Under the pieces are notes generated by a model that searched no databases, had not been told where the DNA came from, and saw only the letters and a program-made list of their open reading frames with translations. Of a stretch of DNA of 64,000 bases, positions 27,483 through 35,769 are shown piece after piece; position 1 is the first letter of the stretch; each line of letters begins with the position of its first letter. The stretch comes from Streptomyces sp. T12 (GTDB lineage: Bacteria > Actinomycetota > Actinomycetes > Streptomycetales > Streptomycetaceae). Made by a program: the position numbers and the translations under genes. The stretch lies in NCBI RefSeq assembly GCF_028736035.1, contig NZ_CP117866.1:6696001-6760000 (forward strand), given 5' to 3'.

Positions 27483-28244
27483 CTACCTCCGCAACGACTT
27501 CCCGAACCCCGCGGCCAACGGCATCCGCAGCCCCAGCGGAGGCGGAGCCGCGAACGCGTCGGCGACCGGCCGGGAGAACGCCCTCCCGAACAGCACCCCC
27601 ATGACGAAGTCCTCGGCCAGCGCGAGGACTTCGTCCCGATGCTGATGCAACCCATGTCGATCGGAGTGCACTTCGAACCGGCACACGTCCCTGTTCGCCT
27701 TCTTCGCCCGCTCCGCCAACCGGAACGACAGCTCGGGATCGGTGCGCTCGTCATTCGTGCCGTGCACGACCAGCACCCGCCGCCCGCCGAGCTGCTTCAC
27801 CGGTTCGGGTGAGGCCGCCAGGTCCTCTTCCGGCAGCCAAGGAGCGATCGCCAGCGCGGAGTTGACGGCCTCGTGGCCGGCCGCGTGCAGGGCCGCCCGT
27901 CCGCCCATGTCGATCCCGGCGAGGCACACCGGGACGTCCCCGTAGCGCCGTACGACCTCGTCCGCGGCCCATGACGCGTCGCTCGCGAGGTTCGCGGAGG
28001 TGCCGTTCCACCCGCGGAAGCGGTAGTGGACGACATGCGCGGCCAGCCCGTCCCCGCGTCCCGCCCGCATCAGGCGGCGCCCCAGCGCCCGCACGTACGA
28101 GGTCGCCAACAGGGTCGCCGGCTTGCGATGTGAGACCTCGTCACCTCCGGGAAGCAGGAGGACCACGCCGCTCACCGCTGTCGGCTCCGGCCCGATCGCT
28201 CTGCCCAGCCGGGCCCTGCGAACCGGCGTCGCTTGGTGTGCCAT
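27483..28244 (-). CDS. Alpha/beta hydrolase with Asp at the nucleophile elbow
   Basis: A 253-residue alpha/beta hydrolase of the dienelactone-hydrolase-like group. [13 protein letters not shown] near residue 30 supplies the oxyanion region. The elbow reads [13 protein letters not shown] near 110, so the usual Ser in G-x-S-x-G is Asp. [12 protein letters not shown] near 160 gives the acid and [12 protein letters not shown] near 195 the His. An Asp nucleophile is known in haloalkane dehalogenases and epoxide hydrolases; an inactive or non-hydrolytic member is also possible. Diverges from add across 135 bases. Confidence 0.82.
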   Translation of the reverse strand: MAHQATPVRRARLGRAIGPEPTAVSGVVLLLPGGDEVSHRKPATLLATSYVRALGRRLMRAGRGDGLAAHVVHYRFRGWNGTSANLASDASWAADEVVRRYGDVPVCLAGIDMGGRAALHAAGHEAVNSALAIAPWLPEEDLAASPEPVKQLGGRRVLVVHGTNDERTDPELSFRLAERAKKANRDVCRFEVHSDRHGLHQHRDEVLALAEDFVMGVLFGRAFSRPVADAFAAPPPLGLRMPLAAGFGKSLRR

Positions 28245-28350
28245 GACAGAACAGTGTCAGAAGCGCGGGTGTACGCCACCCTGCCGTGGGGTCACCGTTA
28301 CGTATCGACGGATTCGTACAGCGAAGGGAAACGGCGCGATGAGCGCGCCG

Positions 28351-28373
28351 TCTACGCGCGTAGGCGTTACAGT
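28351..28373 (+). promoter_or_regulatory. Nucleoside-regulon operator and -10 box before add
   Basis: TCTACGCGCGTAGG at 28351-28364 is followed after three bases by TACAGT (28368-28373), a good -10. The ATG of add begins six bases later, so the message is probably leaderless and the operator covers the -35/spacer region. Confidence 0.75.
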
Positions 28374-28379
28374 GCGAAA

Positions 28380-29543
28380 ATGACGAGCCAGACTGCCCAG
28401 AAGGCGACCATCCCGAGCTCGGACCAGATCCGCCGGGCGCCGAAGGTTCTGCTGCACGACCACCTCGACGGCGGGTTGCGCCCCGGCACCGTCGTCGAGC
28501 TCGCCCGCGCGTCGGGCTACACCCAGCTCCCCGAGACCGACCCCGACAAGCTCGGCCTGTGGTTCCGCGAGGCGGCCGACTCCGGCTCCCTGGAGCGGTA
28601 CTTGGAGACCTTCTCGCACACCGTCGGCGTGATGCAGACCCGCGAGGCCCTCGTCCGGGTCGCGCGCGAGTGCGCCGAGGACCTCGCCGAGGACGGGGTC
28701 GTCTACGCCGAGGTGCGGTACGCGCCCGAACAGCACCTCGAAGGCGGGCTCACCCTCGAAGAGGTCGTCGAGGCCGTCAACGAGGGCTTCCGGGAGGGCG
28801 AGCGCATCGCGCGCGAGAACGGCCTCCGCATCCGCGTGGGTGCCCTGCTCACCGCCATGCGGCACGCCGCCCGCGCCCTGGAGATCGCCGAACTCGCCAA
28901 CCGCTACCGCGACCTGGGCGTCGTCGGCTTCGACATCGCGGGCGCCGAGGCCGGCCACCCGCCCACCCGGCACCTCGACGCCTTCGAGTACCTCAAGCGC
29001 GAGAACAACCACTTCACCATCCACGCGGGCGAGGCCTTCGGCCTGCCGTCCATCTGGCAGGCCCTGCAGTGGTGCGGCGCCGACCGGCTCGGGCACGGGG
29101 TGCGCATCATCGACGACATCCAGGTGCACGCCGACGGCTCGGTGAAGCTCGGCCGGCTCGCCTCGTACGTACGGGACAAGCGCATCCCGCTGGAGCTGTG
29201 CCCCAGCTCCAACCTCCAGACGGGCGCCGCCGACTCCTACGCAGCCCACCCCATCGGACTGCTGCGCCGGCTGCACTTCCGGGCCACCGTGAACACCGAC
29301 AACCGTCTCATGTCCCACACCAGCATGAGCCGGGAATTCGAGCACCTTGTCGAGGCATTCGGCTACACGCTCGACGACATGCAGTGGTTCTCCGTCAATG
29401 CGATGAAATCATCGTTCATTCCTTTCGATGAACGGCTCGCGATGATCAATGACGTCATCAAGCCCGGATATGCCGAACTGAAGTCCGAGTGGCTTTTCCG
29501 ACAGGCGACGTCTACCAGCGACTCTGCGGCTGAGGAGGAGTGA
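28380..29543 (+). CDS. add: Adenosine deaminase
   Basis: Hydrolytic deamination of adenosine and deoxyadenosine to inosine and deoxyinosine. 387 residues. Zinc-binding [14 protein letters not shown] lies near residue 25, where the usual HxHLDG pair is seen; the catalytic Glu is in [10 protein letters not shown] near 220; RLGHGVRI near 245 and SSNLQTG near 280 follow, and the Asp pair is in [13 protein letters not shown] near 305. ATG 28380 sits directly behind a -10 box. Products would be substrates for the purine nucleoside phosphorylase at 44293-45117, which carries the same operator. Confidence 0.95.
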   Translation: MTSQTAQKATIPSSDQIRRAPKVLLHDHLDGGLRPGTVVELARASGYTQLPETDPDKLGLWFREAADSGSLERYLETFSHTVGVMQTREALVRVARECAEDLAEDGVVYAEVRYAPEQHLEGGLTLEEVVEAVNEGFREGERIARENGLRIRVGALLTAMRHAARALEIAELANRYRDLGVVGFDIAGAEAGHPPTRHLDAFEYLKRENNHFTIHAGEAFGLPSIWQALQWCGADRLGHGVRIIDDIQVHADGSVKLGRLASYVRDKRIPLELCPSSNLQTGAADSYAAHPIGLLRRLHFRATVNTDNRLMSHTSMSREFEHLVEAFGYTLDDMQWFSVNAMKSSFIPFDERLAMINDVIKPGYAELKSEWLFRQATSTSDSAAEEE

Positions 29544-29680
29544 CCGGGGGCTCTCCGCCTACAGGGAATGCAGGCACCATTCACAATCCGTCCTCATTTC
29601 GATGTTTGCGACGGCGTGCCGGGCGTGTTTACGGTCGAGAACCGCTCACAACCCCGTAACGAATTTCGAGGACGCATTTC

Positions 29681-30073
29681 ATGAAGCAGTCTGCTGCCAA
29701 GACCCTCGGTGTCGCCGCGCTCGGTGCCGCCTTCGCCGCCGCCGGTGCGGGTGCCGCGAACGCCGCGCCGGTCGCCCCGGACGCCGCCGGTGCGGCGCTG
29801 GGCGCCGTCCAGACCCTCCCGGCCGGGGACCTCGCCCAGGCGGCGCCGGGTGCCGGTGCGGGGCTGGCCCACGGTCCCGAGGCGGTCACCACCGGACTGG
29901 CCGCCGCGCAGTCCGGCGTGCAGCCGGCTGCCGAGCAGGCGCTGGCCGGTGGCCCGACCGGCGTGGTCGGCGGGCTGCTCGGCGGACTGCCGGTGCAGGG
30001 TCTGGCCGCCGAGGGTCTCGCCCAGGGTCTGCCCACCCAGGGCCTGCCCGTGAACGGCGTTCCGCTCGGCTGA
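29681..30073 (+). CDS. Small secreted Ala/Gly-rich protein
   Basis: A 130-residue protein with a signal peptide (two Lys near the start, AALGAAFAAAGAGAANAA with an ANA-A type cleavage site near residue 28). The mature part is low complexity, rich in Ala, Gly and Gln, and ends with QGL/VQGL/TQGL repeats. No enzyme motif is present. Similar small exported proteins are common in streptomycetes and some are linked to aerial growth; the function is unknown. GAGGAC lies before the ATG. Confidence 0.8.
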   Translation: MKQSAAKTLGVAALGAAFAAAGAGAANAAPVAPDAAGAALGAVQTLPAGDLAQAAPGAGAGLAHGPEAVTTGLAAAQSGVQPAAEQALAGGPTGVVGGLLGGLPVQGLAAEGLAQGLPTQGLPVNGVPLG

Positions 30074-30093
30074 GTCCGCCCTACCCCGAAGCG

Positions 30094-30138
30094 CGCCGCT
30101 GGGGCGCACCCTTGGACACCGGGTGCGCCCCAGCGGCG
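30094..30138. terminator. Bidirectional terminator
   Basis: Perfect 18-bp stem built on CGCCGCTGGGGCGCACCC around a nine-base loop. It lies between convergent genes. Confidence 0.88.
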
Positions 30139-30167
30139 TACGTATGTACGCCTGTGTGCCGAGTGGG

Positions 30168-30377
30168 TCACCAGGCCGTCTGTGTCCTGTTCGCCTTGTC
30201 CTCCGACGGGAGCAGGAGCCACAGGGCTATGTAGAGCAGGAACTGCGGGCCCGGGAGCAGGCAGGAGATCAGGAAGATCACGCGCATCGTCGTCGCGGAG
30301 GTGCCGAAGCGCCGCGCCAGCGCGGCGCACACTCCGCCGATCATGCGGCCGTGGGTGGGGCGGGCAAGCGCGGTCAT
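30168..30377 (-). CDS. PspC domain membrane protein
   Basis: A 69-residue protein consisting of one PspC domain. RPTHGRMIGGVCAALARRFG is the conserved amphipathic start, then VIFLISCLLPGPQFLLYIALWLLLP forms two close membrane segments. PspC-type proteins relate to envelope stress in other bacteria. ATG 30377 follows AAGGAG at good spacing; an upstream ATG at 30452 lacks a comparable site. Confidence 0.9.
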   Translation of the reverse strand: MTALARPTHGRMIGGVCAALARRFGTSATTMRVIFLISCLLPGPQFLLYIALWLLLPSEDKANRTQTAW

Positions 30378-30484
30378 GGTGCGGCTCCTTCGCGAGCGTC
30401 GGTCGAAGGCCCCTGGCGGGGTCTCCCGAGGCGTTGCCTCATCTGACATCAACGCTAGGGCGACGAAGCGGGCAAAGCGTCACT

Positions 30485-31036
30485 CTACGGAGCTATCCCG
30501 ACCCTGGGAATCGTCGGGGTCCGACCCTGAGAGGGCTCCTCCTGGGGGACCGTTGCCCGGTGTGCGCGCTCGGACCTGCGGCGGAGCCAGGCGCGGGTCG
30601 CGGGGACCACGGTCGCATGTGCCAGCGCGACCCCCACCGTGTTCAGCAGCAGAGAGTCGACGTCGACGATCTGGCCGGGTACGCCGGTCTGCAGCAGCTC
30701 TATGCCCAGCGAGATCAGGGCGCCGGCGGCTACCGTGCGCACCAGGGAGCCGAGGGGGGAAGCGGTGAGTCTGCCGTGCGCCATCGGGATCAGCACGCCC
30801 AGCGGTGCGAGCAGGGCGAGTCCCTCGATGATGCGGCGGGCGCCCTCCTGCCAGCCCAGCGCCAGATCGGCCCTGATCCCGGCGAACGGGCGCAGGTTGG
30901 CCGGCATCACCCAGGGGACGTCCAGGGGGCGCAGCGTGAGCCAGGCGACGAACGCCAGGTGCGCGACCAGGAGGACACCCCCCGTCGCACGGATGCGGAT
31001 CGCGGCGCTGCCGCCGATGGAGCCTTGACGCTGCAC
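30485..31036 (-). CDS. VanZ-like membrane protein
   Basis: 183 residues with four or five hydrophobic segments. LVAHLAFVAWLTLRPLDVPWV and the central LGVLIPMAHG, then SLGIELLQTGVPGQIVDVDSLLLNTVGVALA, match the VanZ family. VanZ proteins confer low-level teicoplanin resistance in enterococci by an unclear mechanism, but most streptomycete members have no known role. The charged C-terminal tail of ~30 residues is cytoplasmic. GTG 31036 is the start. Confidence 0.85.
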   Translation of the reverse strand: MQRQGSIGGSAAIRIRATGGVLLVAHLAFVAWLTLRPLDVPWVMPANLRPFAGIRADLALGWQEGARRIIEGLALLAPLGVLIPMAHGRLTASPLGSLVRTVAAGALISLGIELLQTGVPGQIVDVDSLLLNTVGVALAHATVVPATRAWLRRRSERAHRATVPQEEPSQGRTPTIPRVGIAP

Positions 31037-31100
31037 GCCCCCCTAGACGCGCCCCCCGGCAGGATCGGTTCCGGGACGGGCTGTGAGGCGTCCGCCACAC

Positions 31101-31189
31101 GTGCCTCCGGCGGTGGGGCGGGGGTGCCTGCGGCGGCCTGTGCGGGTGCCTTCGGCGGTGGGCGGGGATGCCTGCGGCGGCCTGTGCGG
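31101..31189. repeat. Tandem duplication of a ~45-base unit
   Basis: GTGCCTCCGGCGGTGGGG... at 31101-31145 is repeated as GTGCCTTCGGCGGTGGGC... at 31146-31189. The two share the 20-base tail GCCTGCGGCGGCCTGTGCGG exactly. Confidence 0.8.
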
Positions 31190-31238
31190 GTGGGGTGGGG
31201 GTGCGCGTAGCGCCTTGGGTTGTGTTGTGGGGCGGGGC

Positions 31239-31336
31239 CGTGCCGGGGGGTGTCCGTCCTCGGTCGGGCGGTTGCCGTTGGGCTAGAGGTGCCGTGTCTT
31301 GACGCCCGCCGCTGCGGGCGGACACCCCCCGGCACG
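31239..31336. repeat. Inverted-repeat element
   Basis: Perfect 18-bp terminal inverted repeat (CGTGCCGGGGGGTGTCCG and its complement) with a 62-base interior that holds a second hairpin, CGCCCGC-CGCT-GCGGGCG. No coding capacity. From memory, similar strings recur in Streptomyces genomes. Confidence 0.65.
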
Positions 31337-31396
31337 TCCCCTTCCCGCCGTACGCGGGTGCCGCGCCGCGGGGGTACGCCCGCCGGGGGGAAGACG

Positions 31397-32011
31397 TCAG
31401 CCGTCTGTGACCTCGGTCGACGGGGGCTCGTTGCTGCCCGGGCGGGTGCGGACCTCGTCCGTGCACTCGTAGCGGCGTAGGGGCTTGTCGTCGGGGCCGC
31501 CCAGGATTACCGAGCCGTCGCCCTCGGCTGCCGTGGAGTCCGAGAACGTGCAGACGATCTGGGCGAGTGCGTACGAGGTGAGGTCGTTGGGGGGTGTGCT
31601 CAGGCGTAGTGCCTCGTCGGGGTCGTCAGCGCGTGGGCTGCTCACGCTCATGGCGCCGCGGACGTCCGTGGTGTAGCCGGCCTCCTTCTCGTCGGCCGAC
31701 GGCGTCGCCTCCAGCTCGTCGAGGAGGCCCTGGGCCACGAGGACGCGTCGCTCCGAGTCCGCCGTGCCCTCCGGTACGCGTACGGTCCGGTCGACGGCCA
31801 CCAGTTGGGACCCGCAGAGCAGGAACACCTGCACCGGGAGTCCGCGCGTGGCCTGCGTCGACACGTCCGGTTCGGAGAGTGAGCAGTGGACGCGGGAGGG
31901 GGCGGGGCCGAAGTCGGTCGGGACCTCTGTGGAGCGTATGCCGCATCCGGCCAGGAGGGCGGCGGTGACGGTGGAGAGCGCCAGTAGGCGGCGTACGTTC
32001 CTCTCCGGCAT
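31397..32011 (-). CDS. Lipoprotein of the afsQ locus
   Basis: A 204-residue predicted lipoprotein with signal peptide NVRRLLALSTVTAALLAGC, where Cys23 is the lipidation site. The rest has three to four Cys and alternating charged segments but no motif I recognise. Its ATG overlaps the afsQ2 stop (TGATG), so it is made together with the sensor kinase. The corresponding S. coelicolor gene (SCO4905) is usually described as the third member of this operon. It may act as an accessory sensor at the cell surface, which is inference. Confidence 0.9.
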   Translation of the reverse strand: MPERNVRRLLALSTVTAALLAGCGIRSTEVPTDFGPAPSRVHCSLSEPDVSTQATRGLPVQVFLLCGSQLVAVDRTVRVPEGTADSERRVLVAQGLLDELEATPSADEKEAGYTTDVRGAMSVSSPRADDPDEALRLSTPPNDLTSYALAQIVCTFSDSTAAEGDGSVILGGPDDKPLRRYECTDEVRTRPGSNEPPSTEVTDG

Positions 32012-33594
32012 CACGCGTCCCCCTTCTTCGTGTCGCCGGCGCCCTGGCCGTTGTTCTCGTTGCCGTCCTGTTCCGCCAGCTTCGACGCGTCCCGGGGCAG
32101 GCGCAGGGTGAACACCGCGCCGCCCTCGGGGGAGTTGGCGGCGGTGATCTCGCCGCCGTGGATGTGGGCGTTCTCCAGGGCGATGGACAGGCCGAGTCCG
32201 CTGCCCTCGGAGCGGGGGCGGGAGGCGCTGGCCTTGTAGAAGCGGTCGAAGACGTGGGGGAGTACGTCCTCGGGGATGCCGGGGCCGTGGTCTCGTACCG
32301 TGATGACGACTGAGTCGTCCGCCTCGCGGATCGAGACGCGGACCGGCGAGCCGCCGTGCTTGAGCGCGTTGCCGATGAGGTTGGCCAGGATGACGTCGAG
32401 GCGGCGGGGGTCCAGGCGGGCCATGAGGCCGCGCTCGGCGTCCAGGTCCACCGCGTCCAGCCAGGCCCGGGCGTCGATGCACGCCGTGATCTGGTCGGCG
32501 ACGTCGACGTTGTCGGTGACCAGGCGAGCCGTGCCCGCGTCGAAGCGGGTGACCTCCATCAGGTTCTCGACCAGGTCGTTCAGGCGGCGCGTCTCGCTGA
32601 CGACGAGCCGTACGGCGGGTTCGATCATGGGGTCCATGGACCCGGTCTCCGCCTCCAGCTCCTCCTCCAGCACCTCCGTCACGGCGGTGATCGCGGTGAG
32701 GGGGGTGCGCAGTTCGTGCGACATGTCGGCCACGAAGCGGCGGGATGCCTCGTCCCGCCCGGCCATGTCGGCGACCCGCTTCTCCAGGGCTTCGGCGGCG
32801 TTGTTGAACGTCCGGGAGAGATCGGCCAGTTCGTCGGTCCCGGACACCCTCAGGCGGGTGTCCAGCTTGCCCTCGCCGAGCCGACGGGCGGCGGCACCGA
32901 GCCGTTGCACCGGCTTCAGTACGGTCGTGGCGGCGGCCTGCGCGAGCAGCGCGGAGCCGATCAGGGCGAGGCCCGTGGCGATGCCGAGCGACCAGGCGAG
33001 GGAGTTGAGGTCCTTGGCCTCCTGCTCGAGGGACTTGAGCATGTAGCCGGTCGGACCGCCGCCGTTCACCCTGGTGCCGGCGATCAGATACGGCTGGTCG
33101 TCCTCCACGATCCGCTGCCAGTACAGGTGGTACTCCGACTTGTTGGTCGAGTTGACCGGCTGCTTGTCGTTCACCGCCTTGCGCAGCGAGGCGGGCACGT
33201 CCGCGAGCGTGAAGCCGTCCAGGCCGCCGGAGGAGCCGTACGCGGGAGTGCCGTCGGCGTCGTCGGCGACCAGCAGCACACTGAAGCGCTGGCTGCTGTT
33301 GGCCATCTGCCCCGCGGTGTGCTGCAGTTCGTCCTGCGTCGGCGCCTCGGGCAGCAGGCCCGCGCGGTTCTGCATCTCCTGCTCGAAGTCGCGCAGCACC
33401 GCGTCCTGGGTGCGCGTGAGCACCGCCTCGCGGTTGAGCCAGTAGGCGATCCCGGACGCGGACACGGCGGCCGTGAGCGCCACGAGACCGAAGACGACCA
33501 CCAGGCGCAGTCGAAGACTGGTGAAGCGCAGCCGCGACCACACTCCCTTGCGAGCCGCGACCCAGCCGCGGAAACCCCCTTGCGCCTTGGTCAC
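32011..33594 (-). CDS. afsQ2: Sensor histidine kinase AfsQ2
   Basis: 527 residues. Helix LRLRLVVVFGLVALTAAVSASGIAYWL near residue 30 and a second hydrophobic stretch near 190 flank an extracellular sensor domain. A HAMP segment follows (LKPVQRLGAAARRLGEGKLDTRL). The H box is FVADMSHELRTPLTAI near residue 290, the N box NLIGNALKHG near 415, then VRDHGPGIP and GSGLGLSI. GTG 33594 overlaps the afsQ1 stop (GTGA). It is the partner of AfsQ1, known in S. coelicolor to respond to nitrogen-rich (glutamate) conditions and to affect antibiotic production. Confidence 0.96.
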   Translation of the reverse strand: MTKAQGGFRGWVAARKGVWSRLRFTSLRLRLVVVFGLVALTAAVSASGIAYWLNREAVLTRTQDAVLRDFEQEMQNRAGLLPEAPTQDELQHTAGQMANSSQRFSVLLVADDADGTPAYGSSGGLDGFTLADVPASLRKAVNDKQPVNSTNKSEYHLYWQRIVEDDQPYLIAGTRVNGGGPTGYMLKSLEQEAKDLNSLAWSLGIATGLALIGSALLAQAAATTVLKPVQRLGAAARRLGEGKLDTRLRVSGTDELADLSRTFNNAAEALEKRVADMAGRDEASRRFVADMSHELRTPLTAITAVTEVLEEELEAETGSMDPMIEPAVRLVVSETRRLNDLVENLMEVTRFDAGTARLVTDNVDVADQITACIDARAWLDAVDLDAERGLMARLDPRRLDVILANLIGNALKHGGSPVRVSIREADDSVVITVRDHGPGIPEDVLPHVFDRFYKASASRPRSEGSGLGLSIALENAHIHGGEITAANSPEGGAVFTLRLPRDASKLAEQDGNENNGQGAGDTKKGDA

Positions 33595-34268
33595 TGAGGC
33601 GCGTCCAGGCGGTAGCCGACACCGCGCACGGTACGGATCAGGGTCGGGGACGACGGGACGTCCTCGACCTTGGCGCGCAGGCGCTGGACACAGGCGTCGA
33701 CGAGGCGTGAGTCGCCGAGGTAGTCGTGTTCCCAGACGAGGCGCAGGAGTTGCTGGCGGGACAGGGCCTGACCCGGACGGCGGCTCAGTTCGAGCAGCAG
33801 GCGCAGCTCGGTCGGGGTGAGCTGGAGGTCCTCGCCGTTCTTCGTCACGGTCATCGCCGCGCGGTCGATGACCAGGCTGCCGAAGCTCGCCGCGTCGTTC
33901 GACTCCCGTTCGCCGCGCCGCAGCACGGCCCGGATCCGGGCGTCGAGGACCCGCCCCTGTACGGGCTTGACCACGTAGTCGTCCGCACCGGACTCCAGGC
34001 CGACGACCACGTCGATGTCGTCGCTGCGCGCGGTCAGCAGGATGATCGGCAGCTGGTCGGTGCGCCGGATGCGGCGGCACACCTCGAAGCCGTCGATGCC
34101 GGGCAGCATCACGTCCAGCACGATCAGGTCCGGCCGCTGCTCACGCAGCAGTTTCAGGCCGTCCTCGCCGGTGGCAGCCGTGGCCACACGGTGTCCCTGG
34201 CGCGTCAGTGAGAGCTCCAGGGCCGTGCGGATGGCGTCGTCGTCCTCGATCAGCAACAGGGAAGGCAC
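33591..34268 (-). CDS. afsQ1: Response regulator AfsQ1
   Basis: OmpR-type response regulator of 225 residues. Receiver domain: LLIEDDDAIRTALEL (acidic pocket), LIVLDVMLPGIDGFE (phosphorylated Asp near residue 52), ILLTARSDD and YVVKPV (Lys). Winged helix from FGSLVID to GVGYRLDAP. GTG 34268 gives the length I recall for S. coelicolor AfsQ1; ATG 34277 is three codons upstream. In S. coelicolor it binds GTnAC-n6-GTnAC sites, and one is present in the sigQ promoter region at 34398-34413. Confidence 0.96.
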   Translation of the reverse strand: MPSLLLIEDDDAIRTALELSLTRQGHRVATAATGEDGLKLLREQRPDLIVLDVMLPGIDGFEVCRRIRRTDQLPIILLTARSDDIDVVVGLESGADDYVVKPVQGRVLDARIRAVLRRGERESNDAASFGSLVIDRAAMTVTKNGEDLQLTPTELRLLLELSRRPGQALSRQQLLRLVWEHDYLGDSRLVDACVQRLRAKVEDVPSSPTLIRTVRGVGYRLDAPQ

Positions 34269-34397
34269 GGGGGTCATTCTGGCCCATGCGGGGCGGTCTT
34301 TCGACACCTGTACGAGCAGTACGCCTACGCGCACGTAGCGCGTTCGTCTGTGACCGGACTGTCCCGCGCCTGGGAGCCACCTCTGACGCAGGCCCCT

Positions 34398-34413
34398 GTG
34401 ACAGGTCTGTGAC
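34398..34413 (+). promoter_or_regulatory. AfsQ1 binding site upstream of sigQ
   Basis: GTGAC-AGGTCT-GTGAC fits the published AfsQ1 consensus GTnAC-n6-GTnAC exactly. A weaker second copy, GTGAC-CGGACT-GTCCC, lies at 34350-34365. Both are between the divergent afsQ1 and sigQ genes. Confidence 0.8.
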
Positions 34414-34533
34414 AGTCGGCGGACACGGCCATGAAGGTGCCCGGGCAAGCTTTTCGGCACAGGCAAGACAGCAAGCCGCACCACAGCAAGACGAACGAGC
34501 AGAACACCGGAAGTCCACGACGGGGGGCGCGAG

Positions 34534-35280
34534 ATGAACACGCTGCACGGCACCAGCACCAGCGCAGTGATCACGCGTCTGCACGACGTGAACGGGGGCC
34601 GGGGTTCGGAGAAGTCCGGTGCCGTGAGCGGGCGGGGGTGCGCTCGCGGCGCCGGGCGTCAGCACACCGCGTACATGACGGTGGTTGACGGTTTCACGGG
34701 GGAACCGCACGGGGGAACCGCGTACAGGGAGGACTCGGGGGAGCGTCGTCGCTCGCTGTCGGAGGCGGAGTTCACCGCCTACGTCCAGGAGCGCCGCGCC
34801 TCCCTGTACGCAACCGCCTACCACCTGACCGGTGACCGTTTCGAGGCCGAGGACCTGCTGCAGAGCGCGCTGTTCTCGACGTACAAGGCGTGGGACCGGA
34901 TCAGCGACAAGGCCGCCGTCGGGGGTTACCTGCGGCGGACGATGACGAACCTGCACATCAGCGCGTGGCGCCGCCGCAAGCTGAACGAGTACCCGACCGA
35001 GGAACTGCCGGAGACGCCCGGCGACACGGACGCGATGCGCGGCACCGAACTGCGCGCGGTCCTGTGGCAGGCGCTCGCCCGGCTCCCCGAACTCCAGCGG
35101 ACGATGCTGGTCCTCCGTTACTACGAGGGCCGCACCGACCCGGAGATCGCGGACATCCTCGACATCAGTGTCGGCACGGTGAAGTCCAGCATCTGGCGGT
35201 CGCTCCGCCGGCTGCGCGAGGACGAGGTCCTCAGCTTCGGCCGTGACGAGGAGGACGCCTTCGGGGAGCTCGTCGCCTGA
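34534..35280 (+). CDS. sigQ: ECF sigma factor SigQ
   Basis: SigE-family ECF sigma factor, up to 248 residues. Region 2 is FTAYVQERRASLYATAYHLTGDRFEAEDLLQSALFSTYKAWDRI (residues ~80-125) and region 4 is LPELQRTMLVLRYYEGRTDPEIADILDISVGTVKSSIWRSLRRL (~185-230). The first ~70 residues are Gly-rich and poorly conserved-looking; ATG 34675 is an alternative start. It is divergent from afsQ1, and in S. coelicolor it is AfsQ1-controlled and antagonises the AfsQ effect on antibiotics. No anti-sigma gene is adjacent. Confidence 0.93.
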   Translation: MNTLHGTSTSAVITRLHDVNGGRGSEKSGAVSGRGCARGAGRQHTAYMTVVDGFTGEPHGGTAYREDSGERRRSLSEAEFTAYVQERRASLYATAYHLTGDRFEAEDLLQSALFSTYKAWDRISDKAAVGGYLRRTMTNLHISAWRRRKLNEYPTEELPETPGDTDAMRGTELRAVLWQALARLPELQRTMLVLRYYEGRTDPEIADILDISVGTVKSSIWRSLRRLREDEVLSFGRDEEDAFGELVA

Positions 35281-35480
35281 AGGTCCGGGGGGACCGCATC
35301 CGGGGGGATGCAACGGGGGAGCGGTAAGAAGTGGGGGGACCCACGGGGGCCGGGGGGCCCACGGGGGGACCGACGGGGGAAACACGGGGGATGCTCCACC
35401 ACGGGGAACCCGGGAAACCGGGGGAGGCGGGGGAGCACAACGAGAGCGGGGCTGGAGGGCCGGGGGGTCCGTCCAGTCCC
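35281..35480 (+). other. G-tract-rich region downstream of sigQ
   Basis: About 200 bases with more than fifteen runs of four to six G on the plus strand, starting at the sigQ stop. No conserved gene is apparent. Such spacing allows G-quadruplexes in the sigQ transcript tail. Confidence 0.6.
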
Positions 35481-35509
35481 GTTCTTCGTGTGCGTTCATT
35501 CGGGTGCGT

Positions 35510-35743
35510 TCAGCGGACCTTCACGAGCCTCGCTTCGGCGGCGGTGTCGCCGACGGCGATGGCGTCGCACGCCGGGAGCGTGGCGCTGCCCAGTTTCTCG
35601 CCGACGGTGAATTCGAGGTTCCCGGCGTCCAGATAGGAGCGGCTGTCGTACGTCACGACGTACGCGCAGGAGGCCGCGGCCGTACCGCCCGCCCCGCCCG
35701 ACTCCGCGCAGCCGACGGCCGCCGTGAGGAGCAGGGCCGTCAT
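35510..35743 (-). CDS. Small putative lipoprotein
   Basis: A 77-residue product beginning MTALLLTAAVGCAESGG, where LTAAVGC resembles a lipobox but the signal sequence lacks positive charges at its start, so the true start may be a little upstream. The rest contains ASCAYVVTYDSRSYLDAGN and LPACDAIA, two further Cys that could form a disulfide. It is similar to short DUF6281-type streptomycete lipoproteins, as far as I can tell. Lies 26 bases downstream of the kinase gene on the same strand. Confidence 0.6.
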   Translation of the reverse strand: MTALLLTAAVGCAESGGAGGTAAASCAYVVTYDSRSYLDAGNLEFTVGEKLGSATLPACDAIAVGDTAAEARLVKVR

Positions 35744-35769
35744 GATCGTCCGTCGGCCGGCCTGAAGGT

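Larger units (their letters stand above)
31037..31396. other. Intergenic repeat-bearing region
   Basis: 360 bases between two minus-strand genes with no convincing gene. It contains a 45-base tandem duplication (31101-31189) and a long inverted repeat (31239-31336). Confidence 0.75.

Noticed and set aside
34325..34338. CTACGCGCACGTAG upstream of afsQ1 as a seventh nucleoside operator
   Set aside because: The half-sites are two bases further apart than in the six matching sites and the neighbouring genes are unrelated to nucleosides.
35308..35610. Gly/Arg-rich open frames in the G-tract region
   Set aside because: Repetitive composition follows from the G-tracts; no conserved domain or ribosome site.
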